Source: MA-ANB-1 sp965216445
GTDB taxonomy: Bacteria > Actinomycetota > Acidimicrobiia > Spongiisociales > ZC4RG35
Reading direction: 5' to 3'
DNA length: 64,000 nucleotides
Assembly (NCBI GenBank): GCA_965216445.1
Contig: OZ244166.1
Span: 620,001 to 684,000, forward strand
Within the stretch, counting starts at the first letter, position 1, and every line of letters begins with the position of its first letter. The position numbers and the translations under genes were made by a program. This document shows positions 34,171-44,117 of this stretch, one piece after another. The notes under the pieces were generated by a model. The model saw nothing but the letters and a program-made list of their open reading frames with translations, was not told where the DNA came from and made no database searches.

Positions 34171-36024
34171 ATGAAGCGACTACTTCTCGCTTGTGCCCTA
34201 GCGATCGTCTTGCTTCCGGCGTTGCCGGCTCAGGCGAAATCGTTCTGGATCGACAACGCAGAAGTCGATGTGACGGTCAACTCAGACGGTTCGCTTTTTG
34301 TCTCGGAGCGCATCACGTTTGACTTCTCCGGTGCATTTAGCGGGGCCTACCGTGATATTCCACTGTCGCCGGGCATGACGATCAGCGACATTCTGGTCAG
34401 GGATGAAAGCGTCGAATATGTCCTCGGTGGTTGCACCTTTCTCGGCTGCAGCTCACCTGCGGGGACGTACGGTGTGGAAGCGAACCAGGGGTTTGTGCGG
34501 GTGGTCTGGCATCACGCCTCTTCGGACGAGCTGCGGACGTTCCAACTGACCTACACGATCTCGGGTTTAGCTGTGGCTTGGGACGATGTGGTTGATGTCA
34601 ACCTGAAGGTCTGGGGCGACCAGTGGTCGGTTGGCCTCGACTCTTTGGATGCCAGCATGAATCTTCCTTCAGGGCTCGCACCTGGTGATGTGCTGGTGTG
34701 GGGTCATCCCTACGGAGTCGACGGCGAAACGTCGCTCGGCGAGGGCAATGTTGCCCCGGTTCTGACCGCGTCGAACATTCCTCCGGAGCAGTGGGTGGAA
34801 ATGCGAGTGACCTTCCCGACATCTGCTCTCGAATCCACCGACGGCGCGATTCGGGTGGCAGGCGATGGTCTGGAGTCGATCCTCAACGATGAGGCCGAGT
34901 TTGCTGCTGAGGCGGAAGATGCCGCCGCCGCGGTCCGCACCGGTTCGATCTGGGCCGGGTTTGCGGTGCTCCTCCCGGTCCTCGGGCTCGGAGGCTTCCT
35001 CTATTTCAACTACGGGCGTGAGCCAAGGATCGAGTACGACCGCGACTACGAGCAGGAGCCACCCAGCGACATGAAGCCAGCCGAGGTCGGGGTTCTCCTC
35101 ACGCAGGGGAAGGTCGACGAAAAAGACTTCACCGCAACCCTTTTCGACTTGATCCGTCAGGGTGCGATCAAAGCGGAGCCTTCACAGGTGGAACGTGTCA
35201 CCTGGGCCGGACTCAAAAAGGAGATGATCTCTGATCTGGTGCTGTCGTTGGGGGACAAACTGACCGGCTATCGCGATTACGAGCAATCGGTTCTGACGGT
35301 CGTGAAACGAGCCCTGGAAGCCGGACCGCGGCCTTTGAGTGAGTTCCGGACTGCAATCCGAGACGACGTCGCGGCGAATGCCAAGACATATCAAGACTTC
35401 CGCGACAAAGCCCGTGACGCCGTTGTCCGGACTGGAATGATCGATGACCGGGGAACCGCAATCGCGACGTTCATCGGTGTGGCGATGGCGCTGACGGTTT
35501 TTGGTTCGTTTTTCTTGTTACCGAGCGTTCTTCGCAACCGACCGGGTGGCTCGGTTGTTGCGGGACTGGTCATTATCGGTCTTGTGGTGGGGGCGGTCCT
35601 GACGATCATCCTGGTCTCGTTCCGGAGGGTCCGTGTGAAACGGTCCAAGGAGGGGGCGTTGGAAGCAGCGCGATGGGAAGCCTTCCGCAAGTATCTGCGT
35701 GATTTCTCAGCTCTGGAGAAAGCCCCCACGATCTCGCTTGACCTTTGGGACCGCTACTTGGTTTACGCAATCGGATTTGGCGTCGCCGCCGAAGTACTGG
35801 AACAGGCCAGGCTGCATGCGCCGGAGGTTTTGGAGCAGTCGTCGTCGATCTACTGGTATGGGAGCCACGGTTACACCGGTGGCGGTACCGAGAACGCATT
35901 CGCCGGGTTGGAGTCCGCTCTGAACGGCGCCTTTACCCCGCCCTCCTCGAGTGGTGGCGGCGGAGGTGGATTCTCCGGCGGTGGCGGCGGTGGCGGCGGT
36001 GGCGGTGGCGGCGGTGCCTGGTAG
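34171..36024 (+). CDS. DUF2207 membrane protein with glycine-rich tail
   Basis: 617 residues. A signal peptide (LLLACALAIVLLPALPAQA, cleavage after about residue 22) leads into an extracytoplasmic beta-rich domain (WIDNAEVDVTVNSDGSLFVS). A membrane helix at about 257-280, a cytoplasmic segment (YDRDYEQEPPSDMKPAEVG), a second pair of helices near 430-485 and a Gly-rich C-terminus ending GGAW follow. This is the usual partner of LemA. The function is unknown; cell-envelope roles are suspected. Confidence 0.9.
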   Translation: MKRLLLACALAIVLLPALPAQAKSFWIDNAEVDVTVNSDGSLFVSERITFDFSGAFSGAYRDIPLSPGMTISDILVRDESVEYVLGGCTFLGCSSPAGTYGVEANQGFVRVVWHHASSDELRTFQLTYTISGLAVAWDDVVDVNLKVWGDQWSVGLDSLDASMNLPSGLAPGDVLVWGHPYGVDGETSLGEGNVAPVLTASNIPPEQWVEMRVTFPTSALESTDGAIRVAGDGLESILNDEAEFAAEAEDAAAAVRTGSIWAGFAVLLPVLGLGGFLYFNYGREPRIEYDRDYEQEPPSDMKPAEVGVLLTQGKVDEKDFTATLFDLIRQGAIKAEPSQVERVTWAGLKKEMISDLVLSLGDKLTGYRDYEQSVLTVVKRALEAGPRPLSEFRTAIRDDVAANAKTYQDFRDKARDAVVRTGMIDDRGTAIATFIGVAMALTVFGSFFLLPSVLRNRPGGSVVAGLVIIGLVVGAVLTIILVSFRRVRVKRSKEGALEAARWEAFRKYLRDFSALEKAPTISLDLWDRYLVYAIGFGVAAEVLEQARLHAPEVLEQSSSIYWYGSHGYTGGGTENAFAGLESALNGAFTPPSSSGGGGGGFSGGGGGGGGGGGGGAW

Positions 36025-36096
36025 CAGCCCCCTGTGCACATGACGCGGCCCCGGTTTGCCTACTGATACGGGTTGATTTCGGATAGCGTTTAGGGG

Positions 36097-36936
36097 ATGC
36101 GACGTCTCCTGCTCGCAACTTCCATTCTCGGGATGGTGCTTGCACCTTTGCCCGCAGTCGCCGACTTTTCCGAATTTCCCGAGTACACCGGTGACGAATT
36201 CAAGGCGCTCTACGACTACGCAGTAATCCACGAACTACCCAATCTGACCCAGCCGTCCGGCCAATACACGGTCACGGGTGACTCCGAGCTCGACGCGCGC
36301 ATCTGGGCAATCGCTTTCAACCGGGGCTACGAACTTCGCCCAGAGGCCGCTGGGAATCTGGGATCGGCCGACGGTGTCACCATGCAGCCGCAAGCGGCAG
36401 AGGCGTGGCTCGAGCTGAAGGCGGCGGCGCGGGAAGCCGGGTTGAGGTTCATAGTGTCCTCGGCGTATCGATCCCCGGCGGCGCAGCGGACTCAGTTCCT
36501 TTCCAAGCTTCAGGGAACGTCTGACGATGCGATCGATGCCACCCTGGTCTGGTATTCGATACCTGGCACTTCGAAGCACCACGGTGGGTATGCGCTCGAC
36601 TTTCGCTACAGCGACGGCACGTTCGGCGAGTTCAGGTCGACGCCGGACTACGCATGGCTGTCGAAAGACAACTTCTACAACGCCAAGAGGTTCGGTTTCA
36701 TCCCGTCTTACCCCGATGATGTCTCGGCGCAGGGTCCCAACCCCGAGCCTTGGGAGTTCGTCTGGGTGGGGGTCGACTTGATCCGCTGTGGCACACCCGT
36801 TGAGGCGAGCTCAATAGGGCCGATGACGGGACCCACAGCAGACATCGTCGCTGAGGTGGCTGCTTGTCCGGGCACACTGGTGACACCCGGCGAGATTGTC
36901 GAAGGTCTGCCGACTTGGTGGCATCGCCTGGCCTGA
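36097..36936 (+). CDS. M15 family D-Ala-D-Ala carboxypeptidase-like exported protein
   Basis: 279 residues with an N-terminal signal peptide (LLLATSILGMVLAPLPAVA). The VanY-type fold is visible: FIVSSAYRSPAAQRTQF, then SKHHGGYALDF, which carries the His and Asp zinc ligands of the SxHxxGxAxD motif. The third ligand normally comes from an E(P)WHW-type motif; here the sequence is EPWEFVWVG, with Glu in place of His. It may be a divergent or inactive peptidase acting on peptidoglycan. Convergent to hutI. Confidence 0.82.
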   Translation: MRRLLLATSILGMVLAPLPAVADFSEFPEYTGDEFKALYDYAVIHELPNLTQPSGQYTVTGDSELDARIWAIAFNRGYELRPEAAGNLGSADGVTMQPQAAEAWLELKAAAREAGLRFIVSSAYRSPAAQRTQFLSKLQGTSDDAIDATLVWYSIPGTSKHHGGYALDFRYSDGTFGEFRSTPDYAWLSKDNFYNAKRFGFIPSYPDDVSAQGPNPEPWEFVWVGVDLIRCGTPVEASSIGPMTGPTADIVAEVAACPGTLVTPGEIVEGLPTWWHRLA

Positions 36937-36940
36937 TATC

Positions 36941-38140
36941 TCAGCCGGGATTACCAACCACAACACGCCCACCAGAGATCACCGTTTCGACGAGGTTGGA
37001 CGCCGGTCGATAAGGGATATGGGCGGCTGCTGGGGCGTCGAGAACCAAGATGTCTGCTCTCGAGCCCACGCTGATCTGGCCGCGGTCCGGGAGGTCGAGT
37101 GACAGCGCCCCGCCCCGTGTTGATGCCCACAACGCTTGATCAACACTCAACCCCATCTGCACCACCGCAAGCGAGATGATTGGCGCCATCGACTCGAAGT
37201 AGCTGGTGCCAGGGTTGCAATCTGTTGCAAGGGCGACCGTGCACCCCGCATCCCACAACATGGGTCCAGGCGCCTGCTCGGACCTGAGGCTGTATGAAGC
37301 ACCCGGCACCAGGACAGCCGAAACGCCGGCGTCAGCCAGGAGCCGAGCGTCGTCAGCTGTCGCGTGGTCGAGGTGGTCGGCACTTGCCGCACCGACCTCC
37401 GCGGCCACTCGGGCGCCGCCGGTATGAGTGAGCTGCTCGGCATGGACACGGGCGCTGAGGCCATGGCTCGCTCCCGCGTCAAAGATGGTTCTTGCCTCGT
37501 CTACGTCAAAGACGCCCTCTTCGACGAAAACATCGCAGTAGTCAGCGAAATCGGCGACAAGCGGCAGCATCGTCTCGATCAGTAGTGCCACGTAGTCTTC
37601 CCTGTGCTCTTTGAATTCGGCCGGCACCGAATGTGCCCCGAGGAAGGTGGTTTTCACCGTGACCGGAAGTTCTTCGCCGAGGCGTCTGGCGACTTTGAGG
37701 ATCCGTAGCTCGGTTTCAGGATCAAGCCCGTAGCCGCTCTTGATCTCGACGGTTGTTGTCCCGGTGGCGAGCATCCGTCTGATCCGTGCTGCGGCCAAAT
37801 CGAACAAGACCTCATCGCTCGCATCTCTAGTCGCTGCGACCGTGGAGAGGATCCCTCCACCCGAACTGGCGATGTCTGCGTAGCTGGCTCCTCCCAACCG
37901 GGCGGCGAACTCGTCGGACCTATCGCCAGCGAAGACGAGATGGGTGTGAGCGTCGACAAACCCGGGCAGCACGGACTTGTCCTCACAGTCGATGTGAACT
38001 CCCGAGCCAACTTCGGGCGCATCGGCCGTCGGACCGACATAGGTAATGACCTCGTTCTCAACGGCCACCGCATACCCCGAGTCTCGCGATCCCCAATTGG
38101 TTGTGAGCTCGCCGATCCCCGTCAGCAGCAGATCAACCAT
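36941..38140 (-). CDS. hutI: Imidazolonepropionase
   Basis: 399 residues. It hydrolyses imidazolone-5-propionate to N-formimino-glutamate, the third step of histidine degradation. Amidohydrolase metal ligands appear in GFVDAHTHLVFAGDR, SARVHAEQLTHTGG, SADHLDHAT and ALATDCNPGT; KSGYGLDPETE and TTFLGAHSVPAEF are typical of HutI. It follows hutH by 15 bases. hutU and the last-step enzyme are not in the window. Confidence 0.95.
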   Translation of the reverse strand: MVDLLLTGIGELTTNWGSRDSGYAVAVENEVITYVGPTADAPEVGSGVHIDCEDKSVLPGFVDAHTHLVFAGDRSDEFAARLGGASYADIASSGGGILSTVAATRDASDEVLFDLAAARIRRMLATGTTTVEIKSGYGLDPETELRILKVARRLGEELPVTVKTTFLGAHSVPAEFKEHREDYVALLIETMLPLVADFADYCDVFVEEGVFDVDEARTIFDAGASHGLSARVHAEQLTHTGGARVAAEVGAASADHLDHATADDARLLADAGVSAVLVPGASYSLRSEQAPGPMLWDAGCTVALATDCNPGTSYFESMAPIISLAVVQMGLSVDQALWASTRGGALSLDLPDRGQISVGSRADILVLDAPAAAHIPYRPASNLVETVISGGRVVVGNPG

Positions 38141-38155
38141 GTCACTCCGGCACTT

Positions 38156-39661
38156 TCATGGATGGGGAAGCCTCATAGAACCGGCGCGGATCAATTCTGC
38201 GACTACCTCTATCTCGTCGGCCGGGGAGCGGTCGCTAGCGAGCGATGGCACTTTCTCCCGAACCAGATCCATGATCTGCCTGGTCTTGGGGCCAGGTTGC
38301 AGCGGCGATCGGTACTCGATTCCCTGTGTCGCGCAGAGGATTTCGATGGCCAGGATCCGTCTGACATTGTCGAGGAGAGGGAAGAGCTTCTTCCCGGCGC
38401 CCCAGCCCATTGAGACGTGGTCTTCTTGACTCCCCGACGTGGGGATGGACTCGACCGACGCAGGGTGGACGAGAACCTTGTTTTCGGCGACCAGGGCGGC
38501 TTGCACATATTGAGTGATCATGTACCCCGATTCCAGACCCGCGTTGTGTGCGAGGAATGCCGGCAGACCCGCCGAACGGGCCGGGTCGAGAATCCGATCG
38601 GTGCGGCGTTCGGATATCGATCCGAGTTCGGCAGTCGCGATGGCGGCGAAGTCGAGCACGAAAGCCAGTGGCTGACCGTGGAAATTCCCGCCGGAAATCA
38701 CCTCGTTGGATTCAGGGAAGACGATCGGATTGTCCACGACGGAACCCAGTTCCACCTTCAGGACACGCTCCATGTGGTCGAGTGTGTCGCTCACAGCACC
38801 GTGGACTTGAGGTGCGCAACGCAATGAATAGGCGTCCTGGACTGCATGGTCGAAGTCGTCGGCGTGGCTTGTGCCGATTTCAGATCCGGTGATCAAAGAA
38901 GCAATCCGGGCTGCCGATGAGGCCTGGCCCGGGTGTGGGCGGAGTGCATGCACCTCGGGTCGGAAGGGACGCGAACTTCCCATAAGGGCTTCGACGGTCA
39001 GGGCACAGGCAACATCCGCGGCTTCGACCAGCATCCTCGCCGCGTGAAGGCCGAGCACACCCATTGAGGTCATGCCTTCTGTGCCGTTGAGGAGGGCTAA
39101 GCCCTCCTTGGTCTTCAGCTGCACAGGTTGCAGATCGGTCTCGGCAGTTGGCGTCGGTTTGCCCTCGACGGTCACACTTCCCTCGCCGATCAGCGGCAGA
39201 GCGAGATGGGCAAATGGGGCTAGATCACCCGACGCACCGACCGACCCCTGACCCGGCACCACCGGGAGAATGTTGCGATTGAGCATTTCGAGGAGTCTCT
39301 CGACGATTACCGGTCGAACACCGGAGTGACCTTGAGACAACGTCCGGGCGCGGAGCAAAAGCATCGCCCGCACCACCTCTTGTGCCAGGGGTTCGCCGAC
39401 TCCTGTCGCATGGGAGCGAATCAGGTTGTACTGGAGGGTCTCCGAGTCGCTACGACCGATATGAGTGGTGGCGAGAGCACCGAACCCGGTGGTGATCCCG
39501 TAGACGGTTTCCCCGGATTCCACGGCTTGGTCGACCAACAAACGTGCCGGATGCATACGTTCGCCGATCGATGGAGAGGCAGTCGCCTTTGCACCATCGA
39601 GCGCAACCGACACGACCTGTTGCGGGGTTAGTGGTCCACCGTCGATCACGACTTCTTTCAC
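38156..39661 (-). CDS. hutH: Histidine ammonia-lyase
   Basis: 501 residues. It deaminates histidine to urocanate. The MIO prosthetic group forms from Ala-Ser-Gly at 143-145 in GSVGASGDLAPFAHL; YGITTGFGALATTHI and NFHGQPLAFVLDF are family motifs. Normal length for HutH. It leads the hutH-hutI transcript; no HutC-type regulator is seen nearby. Confidence 0.96.
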   Translation of the reverse strand: MKEVVIDGGPLTPQQVVSVALDGAKATASPSIGERMHPARLLVDQAVESGETVYGITTGFGALATTHIGRSDSETLQYNLIRSHATGVGEPLAQEVVRAMLLLRARTLSQGHSGVRPVIVERLLEMLNRNILPVVPGQGSVGASGDLAPFAHLALPLIGEGSVTVEGKPTPTAETDLQPVQLKTKEGLALLNGTEGMTSMGVLGLHAARMLVEAADVACALTVEALMGSSRPFRPEVHALRPHPGQASSAARIASLITGSEIGTSHADDFDHAVQDAYSLRCAPQVHGAVSDTLDHMERVLKVELGSVVDNPIVFPESNEVISGGNFHGQPLAFVLDFAAIATAELGSISERRTDRILDPARSAGLPAFLAHNAGLESGYMITQYVQAALVAENKVLVHPASVESIPTSGSQEDHVSMGWGAGKKLFPLLDNVRRILAIEILCATQGIEYRSPLQPGPKTRQIMDLVREKVPSLASDRSPADEIEVVAELIRAGSMRLPHP

Positions 39662-39773
39662 GTCTGGGGACGGTAGTACGAGCCACAGGCGAAAGGCTCC
39701 TCAGCATCGGTTTGATCGACAGGAAGCTAGGGGTCAGGGGAAGTCAGCAACGGGGTTTAGGGTTGTACCTGTT

Positions 39774-40175
39774 GTGAACAAAGATCTAACACCACTTCTG
39801 AATACACCCGGGACATCGCTGGCGATCATTGGGGCAACCGACGCTCCGGGGAAGTACGGCGGGATCATCTATCGCGACATGAAGGCAAAGGGATTCACCG
39901 TCTATGCGGTCAATCCCGGTCGTGACACAGTCGCCGGTGACACGTGTTACGCCAGAGTCACCGATATTCCCGAAACCCCGACCATGGCAGTCTTTGTCGT
40001 CCCGGCACCAAGAGGGCTCCGTGTGCTCGAAGACTGCAAGGAGGCGGGCATTGAGAACATCTGGATACAGCCCGGGGCGTTCTCCTCAGACTTGCGCGAA
40101 GCGCTCGAGACAGGGGGCTTTGACTGGCTCGCCGAAGCTTGTGTGATGGTTCGGGCCCGGGTCGGGGTCAGCTAG
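39774..40175 (+). CDS. CoA-binding (YccU-type) Rossmann protein
   Basis: 133 residues from a GTG. A CoA-binding domain like that of succinyl-CoA ligase alpha: SLAIIGATDAPGKYGGIIYR, VYAVNPGRDTVAG, and MAVFVVPAPRGLRVLEDC. It ends with WLAEACVMVRARVG, where the family has a conserved Cys. Such stand-alone proteins bind CoA and their role is unknown. Divergent from hutH. Confidence 0.88.
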   Translation: MNKDLTPLLNTPGTSLAIIGATDAPGKYGGIIYRDMKAKGFTVYAVNPGRDTVAGDTCYARVTDIPETPTMAVFVVPAPRGLRVLEDCKEAGIENIWIQPGAFSSDLREALETGGFDWLAEACVMVRARVGVS

Positions 40176-40185
40176 CGGAAACTCC

Positions 40186-41310
40186 CTAGATCCGCCCACG
40201 GTACATCTCTCTGGCGATGATGTTGCGTTGAATCTCCGACGTTCCCTCGTAGATGCGGGGTGCACGGACATCCAGGTAGAGGTGGGCCAGGAGTGAGGAC
40301 TTCTCCAATCCCCGCCCTCCGAGGACCTGAATGGCGACGTCGACCGCGTTTTGTGCAGTCTCGGTTGCGTGGAGCTTCGCCATCGCAGCCAGACCCGTCA
40401 GCGACTCTTTATCACCGTCGTCGTACGCCTTGGCGGCTGCATATATGAGGTGTGTCGATGCTTCGATGCCCACCCTCACGTCAGCTAGCTGGTGGCTCAC
40501 GCCCTGAAACTCGCCTATTGGCTTGCCAAACGCCTCTCGCGATTGGGCGTGGGCGACGGCTTCTCGTAGGGCAGCTTCGGCCATGCCCAGGGCGAATGCC
40601 CCAACACTGGGTCGGAACAAGTCGAGAGTTGCCATGGCCACTCGAAAGCCGTTATTGACCTCACCCAGCACACTCGCCTCATCGACCAGAACCCCATCGA
40701 ATTGCAGACTCCCAATGGGGTGGGGGGACACCATCTCGATCGATGATCCGCTCAGACCGTCGCTGTCGGAGGGAACGACAAACGCCGTCACTCCACGGCT
40801 GCCGCCGTCGGGGTCGGTTCGGGCGAAAACCGTGTACACGTCAGCTTCGGGTGCGTTGGAGATGTATGTCTTTCGTCCGGTGAGTCGATAACCGGCGCCG
40901 TCTTTCTCGGCCTTTGTCGAGATGGAGGCGGCGTCCGAACCAGCCCCCGGTTCGGTCAGGGCAAAACCGGCTACGGCTTGTCCGGACTTGACCTTCGGTA
41001 TCCATCGCTTACGGGCCTCTTCGCTGGCGAACCGTTGAATTGGGGTGGCACCTAGACCTTGAAGTGCCAGGGCCGTCTCTGCGGCGGTGTTCGTCCTGGC
41101 CAGTCCTTGACGAATCGCACATAGCTCAGTGGCTGTCACCCCATCAGTATGAAAAATGGGGTCGAGGAGACCGCTCTTACCCAGGGCAGCCAGGAGAGGA
41201 CGGTTGACTCTCCCCGGTTCGTGGGAGTCGACGGACTCGGAGAGGGAGCGACCGACTTCCTCGGCCTCCGCGATCCGCTCCTTGATCCGACTCATCGACT
41301 CAGTTGGCAC
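40186..41310 (-). CDS. Acyl-CoA dehydrogenase
   Basis: 374 residues from a GTG at 41310 that overlaps the upstream gene; an ATG at 41295, just past that stop, is an alternative. FAD-binding and substrate motifs are FALTEPGAGSDAASI, YISNAPEADVYTVFA and the C-terminal catalytic region RIYEGTSEIQRNIIAR. It oxidises acyl-CoA to enoyl-CoA, passing electrons to ETF. Substrate unknown. The enoyl-CoA hydratase nearby on the other strand would act next. Confidence 0.92.
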   Translation of the reverse strand: MPTESMSRIKERIAEAEEVGRSLSESVDSHEPGRVNRPLLAALGKSGLLDPIFHTDGVTATELCAIRQGLARTNTAAETALALQGLGATPIQRFASEEARKRWIPKVKSGQAVAGFALTEPGAGSDAASISTKAEKDGAGYRLTGRKTYISNAPEADVYTVFARTDPDGGSRGVTAFVVPSDSDGLSGSSIEMVSPHPIGSLQFDGVLVDEASVLGEVNNGFRVAMATLDLFRPSVGAFALGMAEAALREAVAHAQSREAFGKPIGEFQGVSHQLADVRVGIEASTHLIYAAAKAYDDGDKESLTGLAAMAKLHATETAQNAVDVAIQVLGGRGLEKSSLLAHLYLDVRAPRIYEGTSEIQRNIIAREMYRGRI

Positions 41311-41680
41311 TCTTCATTTGTTGGATGATCTCGGCCATTCGCGCCTCGACCTCGTCGTAACCCGCTCCCGCCTCGATGGCCCGGTTAACCGCATTGAGAA
41401 AGATGTTGTCTATGCCGGCGTCTCCCACTCCTTCTCCGCTGACACTCAACCGCTCCGCGAGCATGCGGTCCCTCACCGCTTCGAGACGTTTGTAAGCTGC
41501 TTGCAGGGCCTCCTTGTCGTGGAGAGGAAGGCCTTCAGCTAGTTCGTAGGAGCGTTGCCGTAGCTGAGTCTGACGCTCTCTGAGTTCGGATCGGGCTGCG
41601 AAGTCATCAGCCGGCAGGGCGAGAAGTTTGTCGTGAATGGTCGCGAGCTCTTCCCGGATCTGATCAAGTGTTGGTTCCAT
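41300..41680 (-). CDS. Small coiled-coil protein of unknown function
   Basis: 126 residues, highly charged and helical throughout (LDQIREELATIHDKLLALPA, ARSELRERQTQLRQRSYELA), so probably a coiled coil. No membrane or catalytic motif is seen. Its last codons overlap the start of the acyl-CoA dehydrogenase gene, so the two are likely co-translated. I do not recognise the family. Confidence 0.65.
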   Translation of the reverse strand: MEPTLDQIREELATIHDKLLALPADDFAARSELRERQTQLRQRSYELAEGLPLHDKEALQAAYKRLEAVRDRMLAERLSVSGEGVGDAGIDNIFLNAVNRAIEAGAGYDEVEARMAEIIQQMKSAN

Positions 41681-41750
41681 ACGCAGAACTTAGCTATCTG
41701 AACGCTTGTGCGGCCGCTATCTCCATTTGCTTGGATTAGCCTTCCGGGTC

Positions 41751-42578
41751 GTGAGTCCATTTCGTGCCTCAGCGCAATTCACCGACGACTGGTCCAACTT
41801 CGATTTCTCGGTGGTCGATGGGGTCGCAACGGTCACCTTCACCAGGCCGGACAAGTTGAATGCCCTGACCTTTGATGTCTACGCCGATCTACGAGATTTG
41901 CTGGCGGAATTGGAGCACCGGGACGATGCGAAAGTCCTTGTGATTACGGGTGAGGGCAAAGGCTTCTGTTCGGGCGGTGACGTCAATGAGATCATTGGCG
42001 AGCTCGTCGAAATGGACAGCAAAGGTCTCCTTGAGTTCACAAGGATGACCGGTGCAGTTGTCGAGGCGATGCGACGACTCCCCATGCCCATTATTGCCTC
42101 TATAAACGGTGTTGCCGCGGGTGCAGGTGCAGTGATCGGCCTCGCTGCTGACCTCCGCATCCTGGGCGAAAGCGCCAGTTTTCACTTCCTGTTCACCAAA
42201 GTTGGTCTGGCCGGAGCCGACATGGGCTCGGCTTATCTCTTGCCCCGGGTAGTCGGCCTCGGGCGCGCTTCCGAATTGCTGCTGCTTGGCGAACGGGTCG
42301 ATCCAAAGTCAGCGCTTGCGATGGGTTTGGCCACGAAAGTGGTGGCTGACGACGATCTCCAGTCGGCTACCGCTGAACTCGCCCGCACGCTTGCTGACGG
42401 TCCGACACTGGCATTTGCGTCGACGAAGGTGTTGCTGAGTCGAGAACTCGACATGGATCTGGCCTCTTCGATTGAACTCGAGGCGTACACGCAGGCCCTG
42501 CTCATGACCACCGAGGACCACGCTGAGTTCTATAAGGCCTTCACCAAAAAACGCCCGCCACAGTGGCAGGGTCGATGA
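41751..42578 (+). CDS. Enoyl-CoA hydratase/isomerase
   Basis: About 275 residues from a GTG at 41751; the reading from 41706 is longer but adds an atypical N-terminus. Crotonase motifs: FTRPDKLNALTFDVYADLRD, GEGKGFCSGGDVNEI (first oxyanion-hole region) and ASINGVAAGAGAVIGLAADL (second). It hydrates 2-enoyl-CoA or isomerises related esters. The next gene overlaps at ATGA. Confidence 0.92.
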   Translation: MSPFRASAQFTDDWSNFDFSVVDGVATVTFTRPDKLNALTFDVYADLRDLLAELEHRDDAKVLVITGEGKGFCSGGDVNEIIGELVEMDSKGLLEFTRMTGAVVEAMRRLPMPIIASINGVAAGAGAVIGLAADLRILGESASFHFLFTKVGLAGADMGSAYLLPRVVGLGRASELLLLGERVDPKSALAMGLATKVVADDDLQSATAELARTLADGPTLAFASTKVLLSRELDMDLASSIELEAYTQALLMTTEDHAEFYKAFTKKRPPQWQGR

Positions 42579-42973
42579 GCGGTCTTCCCATTAACCCGTC
42601 GAATCTGGCACCCGCGTCGGGTTTCTCTCACGGGATTGTGACCGAGGGAGGAACACTTCTCCATATCGCAGGGGAAACCGGCCACCACCAGGACTTCTCG
42701 CTGGACGAAGGATTCGTCGATCAGTTCGCACAGGCGTGTCGCAACGTAGCCGCTGTGATCGCCGAGGCGGGCGGTGGTCCCACGGACCTCGTCTCACTGA
42801 CGATCTTCTCGACCGATGTGCAGGCCTACAGGGACAGCCTCTCCGACATTGGCATCGCCTATCGCTCGGTGTTCGGACGGCACTTCCCGGCCATGGCGTT
42901 GATCGGAGTCACCGAGTTGGTCGACCCCAAGGCCGTGGTCGAAATGTCCGGCGTGGCGGTCCTGCGCCGGTAG
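42575..42973 (+). CDS. RidA family (YjgF/YER057c) protein
   Basis: About 132 residues from the ATG of an ATGA overlap. Family motifs are NPSNLAPASGFSHGIV at the N-terminus, DQFAQACRNVAAVIAEAG in the middle and VGVTEL-like FPAMALIGVTELVDPKAVVE at the end. RidA enzymes hydrolyse reactive enamine/imine intermediates; other members differ. It is convergent to the kynureninase-like gene, 11 bases away. Confidence 0.88.
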   Translation: MSGLPINPSNLAPASGFSHGIVTEGGTLLHIAGETGHHQDFSLDEGFVDQFAQACRNVAAVIAEAGGGPTDLVSLTIFSTDVQAYRDSLSDIGIAYRSVFGRHFPAMALIGVTELVDPKAVVEMSGVAVLRR

Positions 42974-42984
42974 CCGTGGGTTGG

Positions 42985-44117
42985 TTACCTGGCCGTGAAG
43001 TCAATGAGACGATCGACATCCGACTCGGTTTGATAAACCCCGAAGCCGACTCGCAACCGGTCCGCCCTACGGTCGGTAATGACACCCAAGTCATGGAGAC
43101 GTTGGTAGTGCTCGGCGGCACCATCGGAACGGAACGTCAGGAAGTTGCCGCGGCCGGTTGCCTGATCCGGTACCAGTTCGCCGAGATGAGGATTCCCATT
43201 CAGGAACTGAGTTTGCAGTGCTCATAGCGTGGTCGTGGATGTCCTTGGGGATTGACTCCGAGTTCCTCCAACCATGACAAGACGGCGCGCAGCCTGTAGA
43301 CCCCTGATGGGTCGTAAGTCGCACCGGCGAACCGCGAACCGTCTTCCGTATAGGGGACGGCCCCTGACACGCCAGTTTCGAGTTGGCCGAAGCCCGCGTA
43401 CCAACCCGTGTCCACCGGTCGAAGGCCGTATCCGCTCGGGGCGTGGAGGAAACAAACCCCTTCTCCGGACATTGCATATTTGTACCCACCGGCCAAGTAG
43501 AAGACCCGGTCGGCGATGGTGGAGATATCGGTGGGAAGAGCCATGAATTGGTGGTAGCCGTCGATTACGACAAAGGTCGCATCGTCATCGACGGCTTCGA
43601 CGACGCCGTGTAGGTCGGGCACGACAAAACCTGAGTCGTAGAAGACCGACGACAAATAGACCATGTCGTACCGATCGGTGCCCGCCTTATCGGTGAATCG
43701 GTCCTGAAAGGTATCGAACGGCTCGGTAGATACCCTTTCGACGATGGCGAGCCCTGCCTCCTCCCAGCGACGAGACTGGCGGGTGAAGGAATGGAACTCC
43801 GACCCGGTGGTCAGTATCCGCACTGGAGGCCTCAGGCAAGAGAAGACCCTCTTGAGGAGCTCATGGGTATTGGGCGCAAAGGTCAGGGTCTGTGGGTTGG
43901 GGAGCCCCAGAACCGAAGCTATGAGTTGGCGGGTCTCGGGAAACACCGACCCGAATATGTAGTCCCACTTGTCATCGACGAGCTGGGCTGAGTCAAGCCA
44001 GTACTCCTTGTGGGCCTCGAATGCGACGTCAGGCCAGGGATGGTGCGAGTGGGCGGCGAAGTGCATTCGCTCCGGATCGTTGGCGAAGAATTCCGAGAAA
44101 TGCTCTTTGAGGTTCAC
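42985..44117 (-). pseudogene. Kynureninase-like PLP enzyme gene with two frameshifts
   Basis: Starts with GTG overlapping the end of the dioxygenase gene (GTGA). Fold-type I PLP enzyme motifs are clear: HFAAHSHHPWPDVAFEAH, DGYHQFMALPTDI, and the lysine in LAGGYKYAMSGEG. The first frame ends with a false tail at 43200. The expected C-terminus lies in other frames: KDIHDHAMS near 43230, then LQTQFLNGN, FLTFRSDGAAEHYQRL and RLRVGFGVYQTESDVDRLI, to a TAA at 42985. One extra G/C in the run at 43247-43250 and one extra base near 43219 explain both shifts. Either a recent pseudogene or assembly errors. Kynureninase cleaves kynurenine to anthranilate and alanine. Confidence 0.72.
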
